64,000 bases of DNA, taken from contig CAWACR010000004.1 of the NCBI GenBank assembly GCA_963780675.1, positions 1-64,000 on the forward strand, given 5' to 3'. Below, piece after piece: positions 1 to 10,597 of this stretch. This stretch comes from JAHECE01 sp963780675 (GTDB lineage Bacteria; Actinomycetota; Actinomycetes; Actinomycetales; JAHECE01). The translations under genes and the position numbers were made by a program. The notes under the pieces were generated by a model. That model saw only the letters and a program-made list of their open reading frames with translations. It did not search any database and was not told where the DNA came from. Positions within the stretch are counted from its first letter, which is position 1. Every line of letters starts with the position of its first letter.

Positions 1-34
1 AATGGTTGGGGGTCGGTGAGTCGATCATCTGGCG

Positions 35-951
35 GTGACCAGATCGGGTGTGATCAGTGACGCGTTGTGGGACGTGATCGAGCCGGTGCTCCCGGTTAAG
101 GGTCGGCTGGGTCATCCGTGGCGTGATCACCGGCAGGTGCTGGAGGCGATCTGCTGGCGGTTCCGCGCCGGGGCTCCGTGGCGGGATGTCCCGGAGACCT
201 CGCGCCGTGGAAGACGGCGTGGAAGCGGCATCGCCGCTGGTCAACGGACGGGACCTATCAGGCGATGTTCACCGCGGTCCGGCGCGCGCAGGCCGTCGGG
301 GATGACGAGATCGACGCGGGGCTGCGTGAGCTGCTGTCCGTGGATTCCACGGTGGTGCGTGCCCACCAGCACGCCGCGGGCGCCCGTCGCGACAGCGCCG
401 ACACAGGGGGCGGGATCGAATGACAAGAAGTCCGGGGTGAGCCGGCCGACCACGCGATCGGCCGCTCCCGCGGCGGGCTGACCGACGAAGATCCACGCCC
501 TGACCGACCAGCCACTGCCGGCCCGGTCACGGTCCTGCTCTCGCCCGGGCAGGCCGGGGACAACCCCCACCTGCTGCCCCTGCTGAAGGCCTACACCCCG
601 GCCCGGCCCGCTCCCCGCGGGCACCGGCACCGGTTCCGGCTGCTGGCCGACAAGGCGTACTCCCACCCCTCGACCCGCGCCGAGCTGCGCAAACGCAAGA
701 TCGCCCACACCATCCCCGAACGCTCCGACCAGAAGCAACGCCGCAAGGACAAGGGCTCAGCCGGCGGCCGACCGCCCGCGTTCGACGTCGAGACCTACAA
801 GAAGCGCAACACCGTCGAACGCGGCTTCAACCGCCTCAAGCAATGGCGCGGCATCGCCACCCGCTACGACAAGTACGCCGTCACCTACCTCGGCGGCGTC
901 ATCCTCGCCGCCACGATCATCCACGGCGAGGGATTGGGAGACACGTCCTAG
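35..951 (+). pseudogene. IS5-family transposase, broken by several frameshifts
   Basis: The three frames together give one IS5-type DDE transposase of about 300 residues. The N-terminal part (from 35) has the WRFRAGAPWRDVPE block. The frame then shifts near 195 to the KTAWKRHRRW block and the VDSTVVRAHQHAAG region. After a stop at 421-423 the same frame resumes with DHAIGRSRGGL, an extra G at 484 shifts it again before KIHALTDQ, and it later returns to end with NTVERGFNRLKQWRGIATRY and a stop at 951. Some IS5 subgroups use one programmed frameshift, but at least three changes are needed here, so this copy is decayed or badly sequenced. No clear terminal inverted repeats were seen; the left end may lie outside the window. 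It borders the exopolysaccharide locus. Confidence 0.85.
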
Positions 952-1040
952 CCCCGTACGACGGGTACACGCGACCCAAGCCCGTGCAACGCCCACCGTA
1001 GCGCGAGCATGCCGCCGTGGCCGACGATCACGATTGCCGC

Positions 1041-2576
1041 TTACCCCCCGACGGCGGCGCGTGCGCCGGCTGGGCTATCTGCGGGTCCGCCCGCCGGAGC
1101 CCGCTGGCGCGTGGCGCGGGATGCGTCGTCTCGCTCGGACTCCCCCTCGTTCGCGGACTCCCGGACAACGTCGCGGCGCTTCCGTGTCTCGGCCTGCTGG
1201 CCGTACCCGTAGACCTGTCCGTAGTACCCGTACCCGTAGTACGAGTTGGAGCCGCTCGACCGGCACCATGTTGAGGGCGAACCCGGAGACGTGCGCGCCG
1301 GCGGTGTGGAGGGACTTGAGCGCGTGGGCGAGGAAGCGCTTGCGGATTCGGTCGACGCTCACGACCAGCAGCGTCCCGCCCGTCAGCTTGTTGAGCAGGA
1401 CGGCGTCGATCACCGGGCACCACCGGCGGGCTGTCGACGAGCACGTAGTCGAACCGAGACGGTCAGGTCCTCGAAGGTCCGGCGCATCGCGTTCGAGCCG
1501 AGCAGCTCGCTCGGGTTGGGCGGGATCTGGCCCGCCGGGAGCACCCAGAGGCGTGGAGTCCCTCCACCGCTGCGCGACGTCGTCGAAGGTGCGCCCGGCC
1601 GATGAGCATCGTGGTGAGCCCGACGCTCGCCGTCGAGGCCCATCGTCTTCGCCACCGAGGGGTTGCGCAGATCGGCGTCGATGAGAAGCACCCGTGACCC
1701 GGCGTCCGCCATGGCGATCGCGAGGTTGACCGCCGTCGTCGTCTTGCCCTCGCTCGGCACGGCCGAGGTGACGACGAACGAGTGCGTTGCCGTCGCGACG
1801 TCGACGAAGAGCGAGGTTGGCCCGCAGCGCGCCGGAACTCCTCGGCGTGCGGGCTGTAACGGCGCCGTCTCCATGACGAGCGGCCGCTCGACCGAGGCCT
1901 TGTCGAACGGGATGCGCGGCGAGGACGGGACGGTCCGAGAGGCTCTCGCGACGTCCGCCTCGTCGCGCACGCGCGTGTCCAGGCTGTGCCGGATGAACGC
2001 GAGGCCGACGCCGATCACCAGGCCGAAGAGAAGCCCGAGTGCGAGGTTGCGCCTCACGTCCGGCGAGGTCGGGCGACGTCGGCACGCGAGGCCTCGGCAG
2101 ATGAAGGTCGACGTCGACCGTCTGCCCGGCGTTCGCGAGGAGCGCCGAGAACTCCGGCGCGACCGCGGCGAGCTGCGGTCCGGCGGCGTTGGCGACCGCT
2201 GCCGCGCCGTCCGGGTCGGAGGACGTCGCCGTGATGTCGAGGATCGACGAGGTTCCCGCGGCGGCGGCCGTGACGATGAACCCGGCTGCGTCGAGGCCGA
2301 CGCTCCGCGCGGATCGCGCTCGATGACCGTCGGCGAGTCCAGCACCTCGATGTAGGTGCGTGAGGTCGGACTGCGTCAGGACGTAGACGCCGCCCCGCTC
2401 GCCGGTCTCCGGCGTCCACGGGCGCCTCGGTCGAGAAGTACACCCGCGCCGTCGCCGTGTAGATCGGCGTGATCGAGAGAGTGGCCAGGCGCCGTAGCGG
2501 CGAGGACGACCAGCGCGCTGGCCACGATCGTCATCCAGCGCTGGCGCATGATCGCCAGGAATTCCCGGAGGGTCAC
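1041..2576 (-). CDS. Polysaccharide biosynthesis tyrosine autokinase (Wzz/CpsD type), frame interrupted
   Basis: Membrane-bound chain-length regulator and BY-kinase of capsule or exopolysaccharide export. GTG at 2576 follows a GGAGC site and starts a Wzz-like cytoplasmic stretch (LREFLAIMRQRW) and a first membrane helix. A second helix (LALGLLFGLVIGVGLAFI) precedes the kinase domain with Walker A' SAVPSEGKTTTAVNLA, Walker A-prime strand VLLIDADLRNP and VDSPPV. The C-terminus holds a tyrosine cluster of seven Tyr in 15 residues (about 1196-1256), the usual autophosphorylation tail. The frame breaks at least four times (around 2440, 2100-2345, 1600 and 1255). It is divergent from the glycosyltransferase genes. 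The family call is firm; exact ends are less so. Confidence 0.8.
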
Positions 2577-2707
2577 GGTCGCGGCTCCAGCTCGGCAGGG
2601 TAGGAGGACAGAACCTCCATCATCCCATGGCGGCAGGCGGCGGGCCATGGGCGGATTGCGCCCAGGTACGCCTGGAGGTCCTCGTCGCCCACCAAGGAGA
2701 TCGTCCG

Positions 2708-3829
2708 GTGCGGGTCCTGCGCGTGTCTCACAGCGCCGTCGTCGACGCCTGGCGAGACCGCGAGCGGGCGATCCGGCGCCGCGGCATCGACGTCGCGCTG
2801 CTCAGCGCGCGCCGGTGGGACGAGGCGGGCGCCGTCGTCGACCTCGAGCCACGTCCCGGAGAGCCGGTCCGAGGCGTGCGCACGTGGGGCACGCATCCTG
2901 CGCTGTTCCTCTACGACCCGCGGCCGATCTGGCGGGCGCTCGGCGAGCCGGTGGGACGTCCTGGACATCCACGAGGAGCCGTTCGCCCTCGCGACGGCGG
3001 AGATCCTCCTCCTCCGAGCGCTGCGTCGGCAGCGGGCGCCTTACGTCCTGTACTCCGCCCAGAACATCGAGAAGCGGTACCCGCCGCCGTTCCGCTGGCT
3101 GGAGCGGTGGGCATTGCGGAACGCCTCCGCGGTGAGCGTCTGCAGCGCCGAGGCCGGCCGGATCGTCGAGGCCAAGGGGTTCCCCGGGCGCGCGGACGTG
3201 ATCCCGCTCGGCGTGGACACCGCGCACTTCAGGCCCGACGACGGCGCCCGGGAGCCCGACGACGGCGCGCCGGCCGTCGGTCACGGTGGGCTACGCCGGG
3301 CGACTCGCACGCGCACAAGGGCGTGGACGTGCTCCTCGATGCCGTCACCGGCGACGACCGCCTGTACCTGCGCCTCGCCGGCAGCGGTCCGTCCGAGGGG
3401 GAGCTGCGCGCCGGCGTCCTCGCGCGCGGGCTCGAGGGCCGGGTCGAGTTCCTCGGGTCCCTCGGCGACCGAGGACCTGCCCGGCGTTCTACCGGTCGCT
3501 CGACGTGCTCGCCGTGCCGTCGCTGACCACGCCGTCGTGGATCGAGCAGTTCGGGCGCGTGGCCGTCGAGGCCATGGCGTGCGGGGTGCCCGTGGTGGCG
3601 AGCGACTCGGGCGCCCTGCCGGACGTGGTCGGCGGCGCGGGGGTGCTCGTGCCGCCCGGTGACGCCGCCGCGCTGCGCGCAGGCGCTCCTCGACGTCGGT
3701 GCTCGACGCCGACCGGCACGCGTCGCTGAGCGCCGCGGCCCGGGAACGGGCGCGCACGTGCGACTGGGACGCGGTCGGGGAGCGCTACGTCGCGATGTAC
3801 GAGCGGGTGCTGAGGCCGCGCCGAGGTGA
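2708..3829 (+). CDS. Glycosyltransferase family 4 (GT-B), frame interrupted
   Basis: Transfers a nucleotide-sugar residue to a growing exopolysaccharide or lipid-linked glycan in the cytoplasm. GTG at 2708 has AAGGAG 8 nt upstream. The N-terminal Rossmann half begins VRVLRVSHS and includes LYSAQNIEKRYPPPFRW. The C-terminal half has the GT4 signature DVIPLGVDTAHFRP, GYAGRLA...HKGVDVLLDA, the nucleotide-binding PSWIEQFGRVAVEAMACG and GVPVVASDSGALPD. Breaks are needed near 2955, 3300, 3475 and 3690. In the raw frame the gene runs into the next one, but a GTGA at 3826-3829 matches the overlap style of this genome, so I place the end there by inference. Confidence 0.78.
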
Positions 3830-4776
3830 GGTCGCTCGCGAGGGCCGGGCGCCGTCGTCGGACACCCGGCCGCTCGAGGTGGTGGTGGTCGCCTACGGTT
3901 CGCCGGACCTGGTGCGCCAGGCCGCTCGTGCCGCTGCGCGGACCTGCCGGTGACCGTGGTCGACAACTCCTCGCTGATCCGCAGATCCGCGCACGTCTGC
4001 GACGGACCTCGGCGTGCGGTACCTCGACCCCGGGCGCAACGGCGGCTTCGCGGCCGGCGTGAACCATGCGCTCGCCGACCGGCTCGTGCCCGGCGGCGAC
4101 GTGCTGCTGCGTCAACCCGGACGCCGTCGTCGCGCCCGAGGACGTGCGCGAACTGCAGCGGGCGCTCGCCGCCGACCGCGCCCTGGCGAGCGTCGGGCCC
4201 GCGCAGGTGGACGGCGACGGTCGCGCGTGCGCGGGTGGGGTGGCCGTTCCCGTCGCCGGCGCGGACGTGGCTCGAGGCGGTCGGGCTCGGGCGGCTGCGG
4301 ACCGGACGGACTTCGTCATCGGGTCGGTGCTGCTGCTGCGCGGTGAGGCGCTCGAGCAGGTGGGGGCGTTCGACGAGCGCTTCTTCCTCTACGCCGAGGA
4401 GACCGACTGGGCGTACCGGGCGTCGCGCGCTGGGGTGGCGGCACGCGGTCGTCCCGACGGCGTTCGCGACGCACCTCGGGGGGCGCCGCCAGCGCGGACC
4501 CGGCCCGGCGGGAGGCGCACTTCCACGCGTCGCAGGAGCGGTACCTGCGCAAGCACTTCGGCGCGCTCGGGTGGCAGGTGGCGCGCGCGGGGCAGGTGGT
4601 CGGCTCCGGGATGCGCGGCCGTCGTGCTGCGCGGTGAGCGCGGCGCGCGAGGCGCGACGCCGGTCTGGCGCTGTACGTGCGGGGGCCGGTGCGGGCCGAG
4701 GCGAGGCTGCCGTCCGGGCCGGGGACGCCCGCGGCGCCGGTGCGGGCGCGTCGACGCCCTGGTGGAGTCCGCGTGA
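3826..4776 (+). CDS. Glycosyltransferase family 2 (rhamnosyltransferase-like), frame interrupted
   Basis: GT-A fold glycosyltransferase of the exopolysaccharide locus, similar in layout to WbbL-type rhamnosyltransferases. Visible motifs are PLEVVVVAYGSPDLVRQA at the N-terminus, VTVVDNSS, the RNGGFAAGVNHAL block, the metal-binding region NPDAVV, and DFVIGSVLLLRGEALEQVGA with FDERFFLYAEETDWAYR. The start is inferred at GTG 3826, overlapping the previous gene by GTGA; the stop TGA 4774-4776 lies in a frame that carries the conserved C-terminal half. Breaks fall near 3925, 4005, 4110, 4430 and 4500. Sugar and acceptor cannot be read from the sequence. Confidence 0.75.
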
Positions 4777-6155
4777 TCGCGCGCTGCGTCGCCGGAGTCG
4801 GCGCTCGCCGACCAGGCGGCGTGGGTCGCTCGGCTGGGTGCTGGTCGTGTCGCCGTGGCTGCTCGTGCAGGTCGGCCGCATGGTGCCGGACCAGCCGGTC
4901 ATCGCGGGCTGGCGGCGCTCAGCGGTGCTGGCCCTGGGGATCTCGCTGGCCGAGCCGGCCGTGATCCCGCTGATCGCGCTTGCCGCTGCTCGTGGTGGTG
5001 ACGCGTGTCGGGGGCGGTGAGCCTCAACCTCTCCGTGTCCGACGTCGTCCTCTTCGCGGCGTTCTGGCCGGCCGTCTTCCTCGGGAAGCGGCCGTTCAGC
5101 CCGCCGTTGCGGACGCTGCTCTGGCTCTCGGCGACTCTACCAGGTGGCGACGCTGTTCACCGTGGTGGCGAACCCCTACCTGCTCAACGCCGTCGAGTGG
5201 TTCCACGCGTGGCTGCTGGTCGCGGGGGCGCTCGTGGTCGGGTGGGCGGTCGGCCGGGCCGGGTACGCGCGGGCGGGGCTCTGACCCTGCTGCTCGTCTG
5301 GCGACGCGTGATCGCCGTCATCACGATTGTGCAGGGCCTCCAGCAGTACGCGCGTGGTGACTTCGGGCCCGTCTACCTGAGCTGGCCGTACGGGATGCAC
5401 AAGAACTTCGTCGGGACCGTGCTCTGCGTTCTCCGCCGTCATCGCGTACGCGCGACCCGTGTGGATGGGCTGGTCGAAGGCCTGGGCGCTCGGCGCGTTC
5501 TGGCTCAGCGCCGCGGGCGTTGTCATGTCGCAGTCCCGGCAGGGCCTGGTCGCGCTCGGGGTCGCGGTCCTGGTCATCTCGCTGCGCTCGGACCCGGTGC
5601 GGCGCCGCTCGAAGATCATCCTGCTGGCCGTCGTGCCCGCGGCGCTGTTCGTGGCGACCCTCGTCCGGGACGAGGTGCCGGCAGGGCAACGTCCATAGCT
5701 CCGTCTTCCAGCGGCTGACCTGGTTCGAGGACACGATGTCCGTCTGAGCGCGACTCGCCGCTGTTCGGAGCGGGCCTGCGCTACTGGACGGCGGGTCGCA
5801 CGGACTTCCTGTTCCAGCCGCCGAACGCCGAGCTGGAGGTCCTGGCGTCCGCGGGCGTGGTCGGCCTGGTCGGGTTCCTCGTGGCCTTCATCGGGGCGCT
5901 CGTGGTGCTGTGGCGAGTCGATCCGCGGTACGGGACGCTCGCCTTCACCGATCCTGCTGAGCCGGCTGGTCCAGGGGCAGTTCGACCTCTTCTGGATCGC
6001 GGTCCAGGTGTCCGTCCCGTTCGTCGTCGTCGGGTCTGTGCCTCGGGGTGCAGGCGCTGGAGTCGAGGACGAGGCGAGCCTCGAACGCGCCCTCGCGGAC
6101 GCGCAGCATCGTCCCGGCCCGCCGGTCGGCCTACCCGCGCCGTGCGCCCGGCTGA
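4773..6155 (+). CDS. O-antigen ligase/polymerase (Wzy-like) membrane protein, frame interrupted
   Basis: Polytopic membrane protein that would polymerise or ligate the repeat unit made by the two preceding glycosyltransferases. At least ten hydrophobic helices are visible, among them SLGWVLVVSPWLLVQVG, VSDVVLFAAFWPAVFLG, AWLLVAGALVVGWAVG, AWALGAFWLSAAGVVMSQ and GLVGFLVAFIGALVVLW. The periplasmic region has the family hallmark SQSRQGLVALGVAVLV followed by FGAGLRYW and FQPPNAELEVLASAG, as in the Wzy_C domain. GTG 4773 overlaps the glycosyltransferase stop (GTGA). Breaks near 4830, 4985, 5140, 5275, 5430, 5690, 5745, 5960 and 6035 make it the most indel-rich gene here. It ends with an Arg-rich tail and TGA at 6155. 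Confidence 0.75.
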
Positions 6156-6306
6156 CGGCGCGTCTGACCTCACGCGGCGAGCGGTCGCCGTCGTCGGCCC
6201 TGACGTACCGCCCTGCGCGAACAGGTTCGGGGTTTGTCAGATTCGTTGTGTACCGTCGGCCGATAGCCATCCGAGCAGGAGGGACGGGGGCCGCGGCCCA
6301 CCACCG

Positions 6307-8350
6307 ATGAACGCCAAGAAGCTCTTCAGGGGCCCACTCATCTGGGTGCTGGTCGCTGTGCTCCTCTTCATGCTCAGTTTCCGGCTGCTCGCCGGGCCCG
6401 GCGTGCAGACGATCGACACCTCCGACGGGCTCGCCCTGCTGGCCGGCGACACGGTGGAGCAGGCGCAGATCACCGACGGCTACCAGCGCGTGGACCTCAC
6501 CCTGACCGAGGACTTCGGCGACAGCGGAAGCCGCGTGCAGTTCTACTACACGGTGCCCCAGGGCGAGACGGTCGCCCAGGCCATCGCAGCCGCGGACCCG
6601 CCCGGCGGCTACAACGCCGTCGTGCCGCAGACGCCGTGGTGGTCCACGCTCTTCATGACCGCGTTCTCGCTCCTGCTGATCGTCGGGCTGTTCTGGTTCC
6701 TCATGTCCCGCATGCAGGGCGGGAACTCCCGCATGATGAACTTCGGCAAGGCCAAGGCCCGCATGGTGAGCAAGGAAGCGCCGCAGGTCACCTTCGCCGA
6801 CGTGGCGGGTGCGGACGAGGCCGTCGAGGAGCTCGAGGAGATCAAGGAGTTCCTGGCCGAGCCCGCCAAGTTCCAGGCGGTGGGCGCCAAGATCCCCAAG
6901 GGCGTGCTCCTGTACGGGCCGCCAGGAACCGGCAAGACCCTCCTCGCCCGCGCCGTCGCCGGCGAGGCAGGCGTGCCGTTCTACTCCATCTCCGGCTCGG
7001 ACTTCGTCGAGATGTTCGTGGGCGTCGGCGCCTCCCGCGTCCGGGACCTCTTCGAGCAGGCCAAGGCCAACGCGCCGGCCATCGTGTTCGTCGACGAGAT
7101 CGACGCCGTCGGTCGCCACCGCGGCGCGGGTCTGGGTGGCGGGCACGACGAGCGCGAGCAGACCCTCAACCAGCTCCTCGTGGAGATGGACGGGTTCGAC
7201 CCGCACGCGAACGTCATCCTCATCGCCGCGACCAACCGGCCGGACATCCTCGACCCGGCCCTGCTGCGGCCCGGCCGGTTCGACCGTCAGGTGCCGGTCG
7301 AGGCGCCCGACATGCACGGACGGCTGGCGATCCTCAAGGTGCACGCCAAGGGCAAGCCGATGGCGCCCGGCGTCGACCTCGAGGTCATCGCGCGGCGGAC
7401 CCCGGGCTTCACCGGCGCCGACATCGCGAACGTCCTCAACGAGGCCGCGCTGCTGACGGCCCGCGCCGGCGCGCAGCTCATCGACAACCGCGCGCTGGAC
7501 GAGGCGATCGACCGCGTGATCGCCGGCCCGCAGAAGCGCACCCGGGTGATGAACGAGCGGGAGAAGAAGATCACCGCCTACCACGAGGGCGGCCACGCCC
7601 TCGTGGCGGCCGCCCTCCGGTACACCGACCCGGTGACGAAGGTGACGATCCTCCCGCGAGGCCGGGCGCTCGGCTACACGATGGTCATGCCGACGGAGGA
7701 CAAGTACTCGACCACGCGCAACGAGCTGCTCGACCAGCTCGCCTACGCGATGGGTGGCCGCGTGGCCGAGGAGCTCGTGTTCCACGACCCGACCACGGGC
7801 GCGGCCAACGACATCGAGAAGGCGACGTCGCTCGCCCGCAAGATGGTCACCCAGTACGGGATGAGCGAGCGGGTGGGCGCCCTCAAGCTGGGCCAGTCCT
7901 CGGGGGAGGTGTTCCTCGGGCGTGACATGGGCCACCAGCGGGACTACTCGGAGGACGTCGCCGGCGTGGTCGACGAGGAAGTGCGCCGGTTCATCGAGGC
8001 GGCGCACGACGAGGCGTGGGAGATCCTCGTCGAGCACCGCGCCGTGCTGGACGCCCTCGTGCTGGCGTTGCTCGACAGGGAGACGCTCAACCAGCGCGAG
8101 ATCGCCGAGGTCTTCTCGCGGCGTCGTCAAGCGCCCGCCGCGGCCGGTGTGGCTCTCCAGCGACCGGCGCGGCGTGAGCGACATCCCGCCGGTGCGCACC
8201 GCCGCCGAGGTGGCGTCCGGCAACGGTCAGGAGCTCCCGCAGGACCAGGCCGCCGGGGCGTCGTCGGCCATGGAGGTGGGGACGACGACGGCGTACCGCG
8301 AGACCGTGGAGCACGGCGCTCCCGGGGGCGAAGGTGGCGACGGTGAGTGA
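6307..8350 (+). CDS. ftsH: ATP-dependent zinc metalloprotease FtsH
   Basis: Membrane-anchored AAA+ protease that degrades misassembled membrane proteins and selected regulators. Two N-terminal helices (about residues 9-27 and 110-132) flank an extracytoplasmic domain. Walker A GPPGTGKT is at 204-211, Walker B VFVDEIDA near 260-267, the SRH block around ATNRPDILDPALLRPGRFDR, and the zinc site HEGGH at 426-430 (Gly in place of the usual Ala). ATG 6307 is preceded by GAGGGACGG about 15 nt upstream. An extra G at 8120/8121 breaks the frame; removing it gives a tail with SDIPPVRTAAEV and a stop at 8350 that overlaps folE. First gene of the folate cluster, a layout usual in Micrococcales. Confidence 0.95.
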
Positions 8351-8921
8351 GCCGGGGCACTACGACGCCGCGGGCGTCGAGAAGGCGATCCGCGACCTCC
8401 TCGTCGCGATCGGCGAGGACCCCGAGCGCGAGGGCCTGCTCGAGACACCGGCGCGCGTCGCCCGCGCCTACGCCGAGATGTTCGGCGGCCTGAACGCCAA
8501 CCCGGCCGACGTGCTGACCACCACCTTCGACCTCGGTCACGAGGAGATGGTCCTGGTCAAGGACATCGAGGTGTACTCCACCTGTGAGCACCACCTGGTC
8601 CCCTTCCACGGCGTCGCCCACGTCGGCTACATCCCCGACTCCTCGGGGCGGATCACCGGCCTCAGCAAGCTCGCCCGCCTGGTGGACCTCTACGCCCGCC
8701 GGCCCCAGGTCCAGGAGCGGCTCACGTCGCAGGTGGCGGACGCGCTGGTCGAGCACCTGGGCCCGCGGGGCGTGATCGTCGTCATCGAGTGCGAGCACCT
8801 GTGCATGGCGATGCGCGGGGTGCGCAAGCCGGGCTCGCGCACGGTCACCTCCGCGGTGCGCGGCATCATGCGCCAGCCCGCCACGCGGGCCGAGGCGATG
8901 AGCCTCATCGTCGGACGCTGA
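8334..8921 (+). CDS. folE: GTP cyclohydrolase I
   Basis: Converts GTP to 7,8-dihydroneopterin triphosphate, the first step of tetrahydrofolate synthesis, in the cytoplasm. 195 residues, normal for the family. The zinc site is CEHH (Cys84, His86, His87), paired with the later Cys in ECEHLCMAMRG; VPFHGVAHVGYIP and GLSKLARLVDLYARRPQVQE are catalytic-site blocks. GTG 8334 overlaps the ftsH 3' end by 17 nt; GTG 8343 is an alternative. Transcribed with ftsH; folP follows after a hairpin repeat and its own putative promoter. Confidence 0.95.
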   Translation: MATVSEPGHYDAAGVEKAIRDLLVAIGEDPEREGLLETPARVARAYAEMFGGLNANPADVLTTTFDLGHEEMVLVKDIEVYSTCEHHLVPFHGVAHVGYIPDSSGRITGLSKLARLVDLYARRPQVQERLTSQVADALVEHLGPRGVIVVIECEHLCMAMRGVRKPGSRTVTSAVRGIMRQPATRAEAMSLIVGR

Positions 8922-8966
8922 CGACCGTCCCCTCCAGACCCTCGCCCCGACCCGTCGCCCCGACCT

Positions 8967-9030
8967 CCGCCGAACGCGGGGTTATGGGTCGAATCAGCGG
9001 CCATTCGACCCATAACCCCGCGTTCGGCGG
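8967..9030. repeat. 28-bp perfect inverted repeat with 8-nt loop
   Basis: Arms 8967-8994 and 9003-9030 are exact reverse complements (28 of 28) around the loop cagcggcc. The arm contains GGTTATGGGTCGAAT. It lies between folE and folP and could end folE transcription, though no T-run follows. A shortened, slightly different copy of the left arm and loop occurs at 15009-15051, so this is a dispersed element rather than only a terminator. Confidence 0.9.
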
Positions 9031-9091
9031 GGAAGGTGGGTCCTGCGGCGCTCACGCGGCGAGGGTGTGCCGGGGTGATCACCCTGGTGCG

Positions 9092-9097
9092 TAGGCT
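9092..9097 (+). promoter_or_regulatory. Putative -10 box of folP (leaderless type)
   Basis: TAGGCT ends 6 nt before the folP GTG at 9104. With transcription starting about 7 nt after the box, the mRNA would begin at the start codon. No Shine-Dalgarno sequence precedes the GTG. The same geometry recurs at several genes in this window. Confidence 0.55.
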
Positions 9098-9103
9098 GAC
9101 GAC

Positions 9104-10081
9104 GTGGATCCCGCGAACCTCCCGGTGCGCGTGAGCGGCGCGTCGTCGTCAGCCCTGCCCGCCGCTCTCCGTGACCGGGGCCGCACCCTCGTCATGGGGG
9201 TCGTCAACGTCACGCCCGACTCCTTCTCCGACGGCGGCCAGTGGTTCGAGCCGGAGGTCGCCGTCGCCCACGGGCACTCGCTGCTCGCCCAGGGGGCCGA
9301 CATCGTCGACGTGGGCGGGGAGTCGACCCGCCCCGGCGCCCCGCGCGTGGGGGTCGAGGAGGAGCTGCGGCGGGTCCTGCCCGTCGTCTCGACGCTCGCC
9401 GCCGCCGGCGCCGTCGTGAGCATCGACACGATGCGGGCGGAGGTCGCCGAGGCAGCGGTCGCCGCCGGCGCCGGCATCGTCAACGACGTCTCGGGCGGAC
9501 TGGCCGACCCGGCCATGGCCGGCGTCGTCGCGGCCGCGGGCGTCCCGTACGTGGTCAGCCACTGGCGCGGCCACTCCGAGGTCATGGACTCCCTCGCCAC
9601 CTACGACGACGTCGTCGACGACGTCGTCCGCGAGCTCACCGCACGCGCGGATGCGCTCACGGGCGCGGGGGTCGACCCCGGCCAGCTGATCCTCGACCCC
9701 GGCCTCGGGTTCGCCAAGCCCGGCGCGGCCAACTGGCCGATCTTGGCGCGCCTGGACGAGCTCGTGGGTCTCGGCTACCCCGTGCTCCTGGGCGCCTCCC
9801 GCAAGCGGTTCCTCGGCCACCTCCTGGCGCACGCGCGGGCGGAGGCGGGCATCCGCGGCTGGGGCTCGCCGGACGCCGAGCACGGGCCCGACCCGGTGCC
9901 GCCGGTCGAGCGCGACCGCGCGACGGCGGCGGTCAGCGCCCTCGCTGCGATGGCCGGCGTCTGGGCCGTGCGGGTCCACGAGGTCCCGGCATCGTTCGAC
10001 GCGGTGGTGGTGGCGGCAGCCTGGCGCTCCGCACGACTCGAGGCGCAACGCCGCTCGGCGGCAGGAGGAGGTGCGTGGTGA
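9104..10081 (+). CDS. folP: Dihydropteroate synthase
   Basis: Condenses 6-hydroxymethyl-7,8-dihydropterin diphosphate with p-aminobenzoate to make dihydropteroate. TIM-barrel enzyme of 325 residues. Motifs: the first signature MGVVNVTPDSFSDGG, the GADIVDVGGESTRPGA block, VSIDTMRAEVAEAAVAAGA, and INDVSGG-like IVNDVSGGLADP; the GASRKRFLG loop near the C-terminus binds the pterin and pABA. It ends with TGA 10079-10081, overlapping the folB GTG (GTGA). The frame is intact. Confidence 0.95.
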   Translation: MDPANLPVRVSGASSSALPAALRDRGRTLVMGVVNVTPDSFSDGGQWFEPEVAVAHGHSLLAQGADIVDVGGESTRPGAPRVGVEEELRRVLPVVSTLAAAGAVVSIDTMRAEVAEAAVAAGAGIVNDVSGGLADPAMAGVVAAAGVPYVVSHWRGHSEVMDSLATYDDVVDDVVRELTARADALTGAGVDPGQLILDPGLGFAKPGAANWPILARLDELVGLGYPVLLGASRKRFLGHLLAHARAEAGIRGWGSPDAEHGPDPVPPVERDRATAAVSALAAMAGVWAVRVHEVPASFDAVVVAAAWRSARLEAQRRSAAGGGAW

Positions 10082-10551
10082 CGGGTGAGTTCCTCACCGC
10101 CGACGACGGTCGCACGCTCGACCGGATCAGCCTGGTCGGTCTGGTGGCCACCGGGCACCACGGGGTGCTGGCGAGCGAGCGGCGCGACGGCCAGCCCTTC
10201 GGAGCCGACGTCGTGCTCCACCTCGACACCCGCGCCGCCGCCGCGGCGGACGACCTCGCGCTGACGGCGAACTACGTCGACCTCGCGGCCCGGGTCGAGG
10301 CGATCCTCGCCGGCGATCCGGTCGACCTCATCGAGACCCTCGCCCAGCGCATCGCCGAGGCGGCCCTGACCCTGCCCGGCGTGGAGGTCGTCGACGTCGT
10401 CGTCCACAAGCCCCACGCGCCGATCCCCGCCGCGTTCGACGACGTCGAGGTCGCCATCCGGCGCCGTCGCCCCGCCGTCGGGCTGCCCGCGGAGCCCGAG
10501 CCGAGCGCCCGTCGTCGTCCTGGACGACGACGAACCGGCCGCGGCAGGTGA
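10078..10551 (+). CDS. folB: Dihydroneopterin aldolase, probably the N-terminal half of a FolB-FolK protein
   Basis: Cleaves 7,8-dihydroneopterin to 6-hydroxymethyl-7,8-dihydropterin and glycolaldehyde. GTG 10078 has AGGAGGAGG at 10062-10070. Conserved blocks: RISLVGLVATGHHGVLASER with the catalytic environment, ADDLALTANYVDLAARVEAI, PVDLIETLAQRIAEAAL and VVVHKPHAPIPAAFDDVEVAIRR split over two stretches. The domain ends near residue 125. The raw frame stops at 10551, but folK lies in the same frame with no start codon before it, and the alternative frame just before the stop codes an acidic linker (VVVLDDDEPAAAGEVLDDDD). Two compensating indels would join both domains into one bifunctional protein. 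Confidence 0.9.
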   Translation: MTGEFLTADDGRTLDRISLVGLVATGHHGVLASERRDGQPFGADVVLHLDTRAAAAADDLALTANYVDLAARVEAILAGDPVDLIETLAQRIAEAALTLPGVEVVDVVVHKPHAPIPAAFDDVEVAIRRRRPAVGLPAEPEPSARRRPGRRRTGRGR

Positions 10552-10597
10552 GGTCCTCGACGACGACGACCGCCGCCCACACCGGCGCCCGCCGCTG

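Noticed and set aside
5176..8223. 1015-codon minus-strand frame opposite ftsH
   Set aside because: Antisense shadow of ftsH; His/Arg/Val-rich with no recognisable domain.
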